From contig PARB01000075.1 of assembly GCA_002709505.1 (NCBI GenBank), positions 1-64,000 of the forward strand: a DNA stretch of 64,000 nucleotides, written 5' to 3'. Shown piece after piece: positions 40,322 through 47,554 of this stretch. A program made the translations under genes and the position numbers. The DNA is from Paracoccaceae bacterium. GTDB lineage: Bacteria > Pseudomonadota > Alphaproteobacteria > Rhizobiales > Stappiaceae. Positions within the stretch are counted from its first letter, which is position 1; each line of letters starts with the position of its first letter. The notes beneath the pieces were generated by a model. That model saw only the letters and a program-made list of their open reading frames with translations, had not been told where the DNA came from and searched no databases.

Positions 40322-41083
40322 ATGAGCCAGAAGACGGACACCAGCCTGCCGGCGCGGCTGCGCCCCTCGCCGAACCACAACGAACGCCCCGAGGGCTGCC
40401 GGATCGACACGCTGATCCTGCATTACACCGGCATGACCAGTGCCGAGGCGGCGATCCGGCGGCTGTGCGACCCGCGCGCCGAGGTGTCGGCGCATTATCT
40501 GGTCGAGGAGGACGGCGCGCTGCACCAGCTGGTGCCGGAAGCGCGCCGCGCCTGGCATGCGGGCGTTTCCTTCTGGCAGGGCGCGCGCGACATCAACGAT
40601 CGTTCCATCGGCATCGAGATCGTCAATCCCGGTCATGAATTCGGCTATCGGGCGTTTCCGGGCGCGCAGATCGAGGTGGTCGCCCGGCTGTGCCTCGACA
40701 TCTGCCAGCGCCACGGGATCCCGGCCGAGCGGGTGCTGGCGCATTCCGATGTCGCACCGGCGCGCAAGGAGGATCCGGGCGAGCTGTTTCCCTGGGATGC
40801 GCTCGCACGGGCCGGCGTCGGCCAGTGGCTGGAGCCCGAGCCGATTTCCGGCGGCCGCTTCTTCCAGGAGGGCGACAGCGGCCAGCCGGTGGAGGCGTTG
40901 CAGTCGATGCTGGCGCTCTTCGGCTATGAGGTCGAAATCGACGGCGTCTATGACACGCAAACGCGGCTGGCGGTGACCGCGTTCCAGCGTCATTTCCGCC
41001 CCGACCGGGTGGATGGCGTCGCGGACATGTCGACGATCACGACCCTTCACCGATTGTTACAGAACCGACCCGCGCCAGGGTGA
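40322..41083 (+). CDS. AmiD-like N-acetylmuramoyl-L-alanine amidase
   Basis: A 253-residue cell-wall hydrolase. The zinc amidase domain (Amidase_2) covers ~25-165: the first histidine ligand in LILHYTGM, later AHSDVAPARKEDPGELFPW with the second histidine and the aspartate ligand. A C-terminal peptidoglycan-binding domain (~185-250) reads DSGQPVEALQSMLALFGYEV...VTAFQRHFRPDRVDG. It cleaves MurNAc-L-Ala bonds. No signal peptide is visible at the ATG used; export would need an upstream start or another route, or it acts on recycled muropeptides in the cytoplasm. It lies 76 nt after the TerB-DnaJ gene. Confidence 0.86.
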   Translation: MSQKTDTSLPARLRPSPNHNERPEGCRIDTLILHYTGMTSAEAAIRRLCDPRAEVSAHYLVEEDGALHQLVPEARRAWHAGVSFWQGARDINDRSIGIEIVNPGHEFGYRAFPGAQIEVVARLCLDICQRHGIPAERVLAHSDVAPARKEDPGELFPWDALARAGVGQWLEPEPISGGRFFQEGDSGQPVEALQSMLALFGYEVEIDGVYDTQTRLAVTAFQRHFRPDRVDGVADMSTITTLHRLLQNRPAPG

Positions 41084-41296
41084 CCGGCAGCCGGGTCAAA
41101 GAGGGGACAAGTCGCCGCCGCGTTGTCGTGCAATTCGCGCCAAACTCTGGCCATAGTGTCCAGAATCAGCAAAATTTTGCGCAATTTCGTCAATTTCTAC
41201 GTAACATTTCGTGATTTTTCGCGCCGGATTTTGGTCTTACCCCAGCGTCATACCCCCGCCCTCACAACAACGACGAACAGTCTTGAAGGTCGGTAC

Positions 41297-41794
41297 ATGA
41301 CGATTGCGAAACGCACGAAACTCATCGCCGCGCTGGCATTGGCGCTGGCAGCTGGCGCCTGCCAATCCACAGCGGTTTCCACCACGACGGTCAATCCGGC
41401 GCTCCTGGAAGCCGGCGCGAAGGCGCAGAAATACGATGCGATGATCCGTGCCGAGGCACGAAAACACGGAATTCCGGCAGACCTCGCCCATGCGATTGTC
41501 CGGGTCGAAAGCAACTACAATCCCAAGGCGCGCGGCCGGGCCGGCGAAATCGGGCTGATGCAGATCAAGCCGCAGACGGCCCGCGGCGAAGGCTTTCGCG
41601 GCGGTGCGAGCGCCCTCTTCGATCCCAAGACCAACATCAAATACGGCATGAGCTATCTGGCAGGCGCCCACAAGCGGGCCGGCGGCGATCTGTGCGGCAC
41701 GATCCTGCGCTACAACGCCGGCCACTACGCCAAGCGCATGAACCCGGTCAGCCGCCGCTATTGCTCCAAGGTGAAGCGCCTGCTCGACAGCTGA
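41297..41794 (+). CDS. Lytic transglycosylase (SLT domain), probable lipoprotein
   Basis: A 165-residue exported protein. The hydrophobic leader KLIAALALALAAGACQS ends in a weak lipobox. The SLT domain (~50-160) shows the catalytic glutamate in IVRVESNYNPKARG, then GEIGLMQIKPQTAR and LRYNAGHYAKRM. It cleaves the MurNAc-GlcNAc bond to give 1,6-anhydro ends. The GAAGG ahead of the ATG supports this start; the track ORF reads 58 codons further upstream into AT-rich non-coding DNA. It is small for the class, so probably a minimal enzyme. Confidence 0.85.
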   Translation: MTIAKRTKLIAALALALAAGACQSTAVSTTTVNPALLEAGAKAQKYDAMIRAEARKHGIPADLAHAIVRVESNYNPKARGRAGEIGLMQIKPQTARGEGFRGGASALFDPKTNIKYGMSYLAGAHKRAGGDLCGTILRYNAGHYAKRMNPVSRRYCSKVKRLLDS

Positions 41795-41799
41795 ATGGT

Positions 41800-42438
41800 T
41801 CAGCTGCCGGGCGGATCCGTCGGGACGAGCGGTGCCAGGGCGCGCGCCTCCTCCCGCGATGCCCCGGCAAGCCCGCGGGCGGTGCCGGCCCTGTCGCCGG
41901 CCGACTTCGCCTGGTTGAGCTTCCAGACCCCGTCGAGCGCCTCCACGTGGAGCTCAATGCCGACGATCCCGCGCAGCATGACCTCGATGTAGTCTGCCGG
42001 CGCCTCGGCCATGGTCCAGGGGGCCGGCTGATCGGCCTCGTTCTGGTCGGTCAGGGCGTCGAGCATGGCGCGGAGCGCCGCCGGATCGTCGATGGTGGTG
42101 AGCCGGCCGCGCGCCTCCACCGCGATATAGGCCCAGGTGGGAACCGCCTTGCCGGTCGTTCGCTTGGTCTCGTACCAGCCGGGCGAGACATAGGCATGCG
42201 GTCCCTGAAACAGCGCAAGCGCCGGGATTCCCGCGCTGATCGCCCGCCAGTGCGGGTTGGCGCGGGCGACGTGACCGCGCAGCCGCAGAGCGCCATCGGC
42301 CGTCTCGTCGACCACCAGCGGCACCTGGGTGCAGGCGAGACCGCCTTCGCCGGTGAACACGGCCGCAAGCCGGATCTCGCGCATCGCCTCGATCAGCACG
42401 GCGCGGTTCGAGACACGGCTCGCCTCGATCGCATACAT
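41800..42438 (-). CDS. PaiB-like FMN-binding protein
   Basis: A 212-residue protein of the PaiB/FMN-binding negative regulator family: HVARANPHWRAISAG, FQGPHAYVSPGWYETK and VPTWAYIAVEARGRL are characteristic. The fold is a flavin-binding split barrel. In Bacillus PaiB affects protease and sporulation gene expression, but function in proteobacteria is unproven. Its ATG overlaps the stop of the upstream flavin-fold gene by 1 nt (TGATG), so the two are translationally coupled and both probably answer to the divergent MocR regulator. Confidence 0.86.
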   Translation of the reverse strand: MYAIEASRVSNRAVLIEAMREIRLAAVFTGEGGLACTQVPLVVDETADGALRLRGHVARANPHWRAISAGIPALALFQGPHAYVSPGWYETKRTTGKAVPTWAYIAVEARGRLTTIDDPAALRAMLDALTDQNEADQPAPWTMAEAPADYIEVMLRGIVGIELHVEALDGVWKLNQAKSAGDRAGTARGLAGASREEARALAPLVPTDPPGS

Positions 42439-43142
42439 CAGGTCTTGTCTCCCCTGGGCGCCGAGGCCTCGCCGCGCGCCTCCAGGAAGGCGTCGAGCGA
42501 CGCGGGCCTTGGTACGGTTGCGTCGAGCGCCGGATCGGGGTGCACCGCCACGGCCCGTTTGGCAATATCGATCACGCCCGCCCAGATTGGCAACGCGTAG
42601 TCCTCCGCGTCGTCGACCGGCGGCCCCTCCCGCCGCTTCATGGTGATGTGCTCCACATCGACGGCGATTACCCCGGTGGCGCGCTCTTCCTTGTCGTTCA
42701 TCGGGCGGACCTCGTCCCAGCGCCCCGGCAGAAGGTGATCGGTCAAAGCAATGAGCGCTTGATGCTTTTCCTCTGCGTCCGAAACCTGCCGTGCGGTGCC
42801 ATGGACCATGACGCAGCGATAGTTCATGGAATGGTGAAAGGCCGAACGCGCCAGGACCAGCCCGTCGAGCAGGGTCGCCGTGAGGCAGACCGGAACGCTT
42901 GCGCCCAGCCGCTTGACGATGCGCGTCGCCTTGGCGCCATGGAGATAGATCGTCTCGCCGATCCGCGCGTGGATCATCGGGATCACCATCGGTCGCCCGT
43001 CGTCGGTGAACCCGACATGGGAGAGAGCCACCCGGTCCAGCACGGCCCAGGCGTCGGCCTCCTGCGTCACGGCACGCTTGCGTGCCCGGATGCGGGCGTG
43101 CGGCGGAAGCCGGTCTGAGGATGCGGTCGGTGTCTCGGTCAT
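42438..43142 (-). CDS. Pyridoxamine 5'-phosphate oxidase-family flavoprotein
   Basis: A 234-residue split-barrel protein. ARKRAVTQEADAWAVLDRVALSHVGF, HARIGETIYLHGAKATR, SAFHHSMNYRCVMVHG and the C-terminal AGVIDIAKRAVAVHPD match the 5-nitroimidazole-resistance-like PNPOx branch (COG3467). It probably binds FMN; substrate is unknown. The ATG with a GGACAGG ribosome site is used, 19 codons inside the track ORF. It is the first gene of a two-gene operon with paiB, divergent from a MocR-type regulator across 107 bp. Confidence 0.83.
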   Translation of the reverse strand: MTETPTASSDRLPPHARIRARKRAVTQEADAWAVLDRVALSHVGFTDDGRPMVIPMIHARIGETIYLHGAKATRIVKRLGASVPVCLTATLLDGLVLARSAFHHSMNYRCVMVHGTARQVSDAEEKHQALIALTDHLLPGRWDEVRPMNDKEERATGVIAVDVEHITMKRREGPPVDDAEDYALPIWAGVIDIAKRAVAVHPDPALDATVPRPASLDAFLEARGEASAPRGDKT

Positions 43143-43201
43143 GATGCCTGTCCTGTTCGCGTGACGTGAGGCTTTGCCCCGGCGGGCGAAATGTGCCATG
43201 A

Positions 43202-43249
43202 AACTGGCTCCTGAAAAGTGCCGCTTTTCAAATTTTGAAAGTACCAGTT
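43202..43249. promoter_or_regulatory. MocR-type operator candidate in the divergent promoter
   Basis: Two nested inverted repeats: AACTGG...CCAGTT (arms 36 bp apart) outside, and TGAAAAG-TGCCG-CTTTTCA inside. Each arm reads AACTGG(C/T)(T/A)C followed by an A-rich tract when read inward. It fills most of the gap between the flavoprotein and the MocR gene. Confidence 0.55.
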
Positions 43250-44704
43250 ATGGAAACCGCGGGTCTTTCCCTGTCGCGCGACAGCGCCGTTCCCCTGTCG
43301 GAGCAGATCTACCGGGGCTTGCGTGCGGCAATCGGCGACGGGCGATTGCCGGCGGGCGGAAAGCTGCCGTCCAGCCGCAGGCTCGCCGCAGCGCTCGACG
43401 TGTCCCGCAACACAGTGACGGCGGCCTATGAGCTGCTTGTCGCGGAAGGGGTCATCACGGTGCGTTCGGGCACAGCGCCGCGGATCGCCGAGACGCTTCC
43501 GCAACCGCCGGCAGCGGTGCCGGAGGTGCCGCAGCCGGCGAGACCCGCGCTCTCGCAACGCGGGCAACGCGCGGCCGCCAATCCCTGGGCGGCGACCCGC
43601 AGGATCGCCGGTGGCCGGCTTGAACCCGGCACGCCGGCGCTCGACTGCTTTCCGCGCGATGCCTGGGGCCGCTGTCTGCGCCGCGCCGCGCGCACGATCC
43701 CTTCTGCCGGCCTCTTCTATGATCAACCCTCGGGTCTCATCGTCCTGAAAGAGGTGCTGGCGCGCTATCTTGCGGCGGAACGCGGCGTGCGGGCGCGGGC
43801 CGACACCATCCTGATCACGCCGTCGACCCAGGCCAGCCTGTCGCTGCTGGCCACCTGTCTCGCCGATCCGGGAGACACCGTGTGGCTGGAGGACCCCGGC
43901 TATCTCGGCGCCAGGGCGGCCTTCGATACGGCCGGCTTGCGCATCGCGGCGATGCCGGTCGACGATCACGGCGCGGATGTGTCGGCGATGGCCGCAGGGG
44001 CGATGCCGCCGCGCCTGATCTATGTGACGCCGTCGCATCAGTATCCGATGGGCGCGCGCATGCCCTTGCCGCGCCGGCTCGCGCTGCTGGAAACCGCAAG
44101 GCGCGCGGGCGCGGTCGTGCTTGAGGACGACTATGACAGCGAGTTCCTGTTCGAAGGCCGCCCTGTCGCCGCCCTGCAGGGTCTCGCCGAAGGGGCGGAG
44201 GCGATCTATCTCGGCACCTTCGCCAAGAGCATGATCCCGGGTCTGCGGCTTGCCTACATGGTGGTGCCGCAACCTCTGGCGGCTCCCTTGAGCGCAGCGC
44301 AGCGCGCCGCCGGCCTCTATGCCGGGGCGATCCCGCAGGCGGCGCTTGCCGATTTCATCGATGGCGGCCACTACCGCGCCCATCTCAAACGGATCAGGGC
44401 GCTCTACCAGACACGGGGACGCTATCTGGCAGGGACCTTGCGCGCCGCGCTGGGCAACCGGGTTCAGGTGGCGGATCCGGTCGGCGGCGTGCAACTGGCG
44501 GCCCGCTTCGCGCAATCGGTCGACGACCGCAGGCTTGCCGATGCGGTGAACGCGGATGGTTTCGGTGTCGCCGCCCTGTCCGCCTATGCGCTTGACGCGG
44601 ACGCGCGCGGCCTTGTGATCGGCTTTGCATCGGCGACGCAAGCCGATGCCGCCGCCTGCGTCGCGGCGGTGGCGGCGGCGCTTGACGCGCAACGGTCCGG
44701 TTGA
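43250..44704 (+). CDS. MocR/PdxR-type GntR regulator with aminotransferase domain
   Basis: A 484-residue regulator. A GntR winged helix (~10-78, PLSEQIYRGLRAAIGDGRLP, LPSSRRLAAALDVSRNTVTAAYELL) joins a class I aminotransferase-like domain (~110-480). PLP-binding residues are present: EDDYDSEFLFEGRPV and the Schiff-base lysine in YLGTFAKSMIPGLRLAYMV. MocR proteins sense PLP adducts or vitamers. It is divergently transcribed from a PNPOx-family flavoprotein, so it probably controls that gene and itself in response to PLP or an amine ligand. The ATG used follows the CCAGTT half-site. Confidence 0.88.
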   Translation: METAGLSLSRDSAVPLSEQIYRGLRAAIGDGRLPAGGKLPSSRRLAAALDVSRNTVTAAYELLVAEGVITVRSGTAPRIAETLPQPPAAVPEVPQPARPALSQRGQRAAANPWAATRRIAGGRLEPGTPALDCFPRDAWGRCLRRAARTIPSAGLFYDQPSGLIVLKEVLARYLAAERGVRARADTILITPSTQASLSLLATCLADPGDTVWLEDPGYLGARAAFDTAGLRIAAMPVDDHGADVSAMAAGAMPPRLIYVTPSHQYPMGARMPLPRRLALLETARRAGAVVLEDDYDSEFLFEGRPVAALQGLAEGAEAIYLGTFAKSMIPGLRLAYMVVPQPLAAPLSAAQRAAGLYAGAIPQAALADFIDGGHYRAHLKRIRALYQTRGRYLAGTLRAALGNRVQVADPVGGVQLAARFAQSVDDRRLADAVNADGFGVAALSAYALDADARGLVIGFASATQADAAACVAAVAAALDAQRSG

Positions 44705-44765
44705 AAATCACTGCCCGGCGAAAGGGTTGCTTGACCGGGGCGCGGGCGGCGCCTAGGTGTCGCGG

Positions 44766-45161
44766 GTCAGTCGGCTGGACGGCCGCTCCCGCAAGCACGG
44801 AAACGTCGCGGGGGAGGAAAGTCCGGGCTCCACGGAAAAACGGTGCCGGGTAACGCCCGGCGGGGGCGACCCCAGGGAAAGTGCCACAGAAAGCAAACCG
44901 CCGGGGCCGAGGCTCCGGTAAGGGTGAAAGGGTGGGGTAAGAGCCCACCGCGCGACCGGTAACGGAAGCGGCACGGTAAACCCCACCGGGAGCAAAACCG
45001 AATAGGGGCGACGCGGAACCGCAAGGTTCCGGCCCGTTTCCAGGCCAGTCGCCCGGGTAGGTTGCGTGAGGCGTTCGGCAACGAACGTCCCAGATGAATG
45101 GTCGTCGCGTGCGGCGCTTGCGCCGTGCCATACAGAACCCGGCTTAGAGGCCGACTGACAC
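44766..45161 (+). ncRNA. rnpB: RNase P RNA (bacterial class A)
   Basis: The catalytic RNA of RNase P, which matures tRNA 5' ends. The universally conserved elements are present in order: GAGGAAAGTCCGGGCTCC (CR I), ACAGAAA (CR II/III region), AGGGTGAAAGGGTGGGGTAAGAGCCCACCG, and near the end AGATGAATG followed by ACAGAACCCGGCTTA. Helix P1 pairs GTCAGTCGGC at the 5' end with GCCGACTGAC at the 3' end, which sets the boundaries. A CCCCTTTTT run follows. It is directly upstream of the dcw cluster, a common arrangement in Rhizobiales. Confidence 0.95.
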
Positions 45162-45684
45162 TTTCCCCTTTTTGCGAATGGTCCGGCGCGCGCGTCCCGC
45201 GGCGCCGTCCCATGCCGTCCCGGGCCAGACCATCCCATGCCGGTCCATGCCTGATGGAAGGCTTCGGCGTGTCGGCGGCGCGGGGACGGCAAGGATCTGT
45301 TTACCATGAGGCGCGAAGCTGTGGAGCGATGTGCGCTGCAGCATCGGCAATTCGCGTCCGGAATCGCGGATTTGTGCGCCGCAAGCGGCATTTTGTTTTT
45401 CGCAACTCATTCTTAAGCTTAACCGTGGATAACTGTTTCGTGGCGCGTGACACGCCTTGGGGGAGGGGGTCAAACCATCGGATTCCATTGACGCCCATGA
45501 GGTCCCATGCTATCCCAAATTATCCCGTTTCGACGTGAAGCGACGGGTCTAAGGCAAACAACGGATCGGGGAAGTGTCCCGACCGCAGCGGGTTGCGCTG
45601 CGGTGTACGGCATCCGTTTGTCCGGTGAGTGGGGGTTTGGCTGGAGCCGGGCAGTAGCTGTCCGGCCGTGGGGCGAGAGATCGA
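45162..45684. other. rnpB-mraZ intergenic region with the dcw promoter
   Basis: 523 bp with no supported ORF. The first part has CCGTCCC/CCATGCC-type short runs after the rnpB terminator T-run. From ~45390 it becomes AT-rich (TTTTGTTTTTCGCAACTC, TTAAGCTTAA) and then holds a DnaA-box-like CGTGGATAA, the 10-bp-spaced MraZ boxes, and about 155 bp of leader before mraZ. It very likely carries the main promoter of the division cluster. Confidence 0.6.
45484..45527 (-). promoter_or_regulatory. MraZ-binding box array (TGGG repeats at 10-bp spacing)
   Basis: Read on the minus strand the sequence gives CGGGA-N5-TGGGA-N5-TGGGA-N5-TGGGC-N5-TGG, that is, three exact TGGG boxes plus one CGGG and one degenerate TGGA at exact 10-bp intervals. 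MraZ is known to bind TGGGN repeats with 5-nt spacers upstream of mraZ. Here the boxes point away from mraZ. Confidence 0.7.
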
Positions 45685-46146
45685 ATGGCCGGCTTCGTGT
45701 CGCATTACACAAATCGGCTCGACGCCAAGGGGCGCGTTTCCGTTCCCGCGCCTTTTCGTCAGGCGCTTGTGCGCGACGGTTTCGAAGGTCTCTACTGCTT
45801 TCCCTCTCCGCACCACCCGGCCATCGATGCCGGTGGCAATCAGCTTGTTGCCCAGATCGAGAAGCGTCTGCTTGGCGTCGCCACGCTGACGGAGGATCAC
45901 GATGCCCTGTCGACGGCCTTCTACGGGGCCAGCGAAACCCTGAAGATCGACGGCGATGGCCGGGTGATGCTCAGCGAGGAGCAGCGTCACTATGCCTGTC
46001 TCGACAATCAGGTCACCTTCGTCGGCCAGGGCTACAAGTTCCAGATCTGGGAGCCGGAGCGCTTCAAGGCGCATCGTGCGGATGCGATGAAGCGCGCCAT
46101 GGACGTGCTGGCACAGCAGTCGGCAAAAGCAGCGGGTGCGGCATGA
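45685..46146 (+). CDS. mraZ: Transcriptional regulator MraZ
   Basis: A 153-residue protein with two AbrB-like half-domains: FVSHYTNRLDAKGRVSVPAPFRQAL and ASETLKIDGDGRVMLSEEQRHY, each with the DGDGR/DAKGR turn that contacts DNA. MraZ forms a ring and represses its own operon by binding TGGG repeats. It heads the dcw transcript. Its stop overlaps the rsmH start (ATGA). Confidence 0.95.
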   Translation: MAGFVSHYTNRLDAKGRVSVPAPFRQALVRDGFEGLYCFPSPHHPAIDAGGNQLVAQIEKRLLGVATLTEDHDALSTAFYGASETLKIDGDGRVMLSEEQRHYACLDNQVTFVGQGYKFQIWEPERFKAHRADAMKRAMDVLAQQSAKAAGAA

Positions 46147-47183
46147 TGGCGGCGGCACCCCGATCCGACGGTTCGCAAGACGTATCGAAGCGACCGCATG
46201 TGCCGGTGCTTCTGGCGGAGGTGCTCGAGGCGCTGGCCGCGAAACCCGGCGACGCGATCGTCGACGGCACCTTCGGCGCCGGCGGCTATTCCCGCGCCAT
46301 CCTGGAGACCGGGGCGCGGGTGATCGCCATCGACCGCGATCCCGACGCGATCGCCGGCGGCGCGCCGCTTGTCGCGCAGTCCGCCGGTCGTCTCGATCTG
46401 GTCGAGGGGCGGTTTTCCGATCTCGACGCCCATGTGCGCGACCTCGGCCTGTCGAGCGTCCAGGGCGTGGTGCTCGATCTCGGCGTTTCCTCGATGCAGC
46501 TCGATCAGGCGGAGCGCGGCTTTTCGTTCCGCCATGACGGGCCGCTCGACATGCGCATGGAGCAAAAGGGCCTGTCCGCCGCTGATGTCGCAAACCTCAT
46601 GCCGCAGCGGGACCTGACGCGGGTGATCGGCATTCTGGGCGAGGAGAAGCGGGCCTCCTCCGTGTCCCGGGCGATCTGCGACCGCCGGGCCGAGGCCCCG
46701 TTCACGCGCACCTCGGATCTGGCGGCGGTGGTCGAGAAGGTGGTCGGACGCTCGTTCAAGGGCAAGCAGATCCATCCGGCGACGCGCACCTTCCAGGCGC
46801 TGCGCATGTATGTGAACCGCGAACTGGAGCAGATCGTCGACGCGCTGGCCGCGGCCGAGCGGATCCTGGCGCCGGGCGGACGCCTCGTGGTGGTGACCTT
46901 CCACAGTCTGGAAGACCGCATCGTCAAGCGCTTCCTGGCCGATCGCACCCGCACCCGTGCGGGCGGGTCGCGCCATCTGCCGGAGACCGACGTGCCGCCG
47001 CCGACCTTCGAGCTCGCCTTCAAGGGCGCGCGGGAGGCGGGCGAGGACGAGGTCCGGGACAATCCGCGCGCGCGCTCGGCACGTCTGCGCGCGGCCCTGC
47101 GCACTGATGCGCCGGCACGAACCGACATGCCGGACAATCTCGGCGTTCCGCGCCTGGCCACCCTCGAGCAGGCGGAAGGATAG
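46143..47183 (+). CDS. rsmH: 16S rRNA m4C1402 methyltransferase RsmH
   Basis: A 346-residue methyltransferase (MraW) that methylates N4 of C1402 in 16S rRNA. The SAM-binding motif is VDGTFGAGGYSRAIL, and the VVLDLGVSSMQLDQAERGFS and GGRLVVVTFHSLEDRIVKRF blocks are diagnostic. The 5'-ATGA overlap with mraZ gives the start at 46143. It ends 4 nt before ftsL. Confidence 0.95.
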   Translation: MMAAAPRSDGSQDVSKRPHVPVLLAEVLEALAAKPGDAIVDGTFGAGGYSRAILETGARVIAIDRDPDAIAGGAPLVAQSAGRLDLVEGRFSDLDAHVRDLGLSSVQGVVLDLGVSSMQLDQAERGFSFRHDGPLDMRMEQKGLSAADVANLMPQRDLTRVIGILGEEKRASSVSRAICDRRAEAPFTRTSDLAAVVEKVVGRSFKGKQIHPATRTFQALRMYVNRELEQIVDALAAAERILAPGGRLVVVTFHSLEDRIVKRFLADRTRTRAGGSRHLPETDVPPPTFELAFKGAREAGEDEVRDNPRARSARLRAALRTDAPARTDMPDNLGVPRLATLEQAEG

Positions 47184-47187
47184 AGCG

Positions 47188-47544
47188 ATGACACGCTATC
47201 TGAATATCTTCCTGGTGATCGGGGTCCTGGCGGCCGCCGCCACCGTCTACGACATGAAGCACGATGCGGAGCGGGCGGCGGAGCGTGTCGCCAACCTGCA
47301 GCAGCGCATCGACGAGGAACGCGAGCAGCTCAAGCTGCTGCGCGCCGAATGGAGCCTGTTGAACGATCCCGGCCGCCTGCAGCGGCTGGTCGAGCGCTAC
47401 AACGACCACCTCAACCTCCAGCCGCTCGAGGTCGAGCAGATCACCCGTATCGAGGATGTGCCGATCAAGCCGATGAAGCTCGAGCCGATCGGCGGCGACA
47501 ACGCCCTTGGCGGCTATGCCGGCACGCAGCCGGTCGTGAGATAG
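47188..47544 (+). CDS. ftsL: Cell division protein FtsL
   Basis: A 118-residue bitopic protein. A short N-terminus is followed by the membrane helix IFLVIGVLAAAATVYDM (~7-23) and a coiled-coil with heptads from ERAAERVANLQQRIDEEREQ, then a periplasmic tail. It joins the FtsQBL complex at midcell. Sequence conservation is low, as always for FtsL, but position between rsmH and ftsI, length and topology make the call firm. The ATG is 4 nt past the rsmH stop. Confidence 0.88.
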   Translation: MTRYLNIFLVIGVLAAAATVYDMKHDAERAAERVANLQQRIDEEREQLKLLRAEWSLLNDPGRLQRLVERYNDHLNLQPLEVEQITRIEDVPIKPMKLEPIGGDNALGGYAGTQPVVR

Positions 47545-47554
47545 GGGAGCCGTG

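Noticed and set aside
44394-45131. Minus-strand ORFs across rnpB
   Set aside because: The region is the RNase P RNA on the plus strand; open frames here are a result of base composition.
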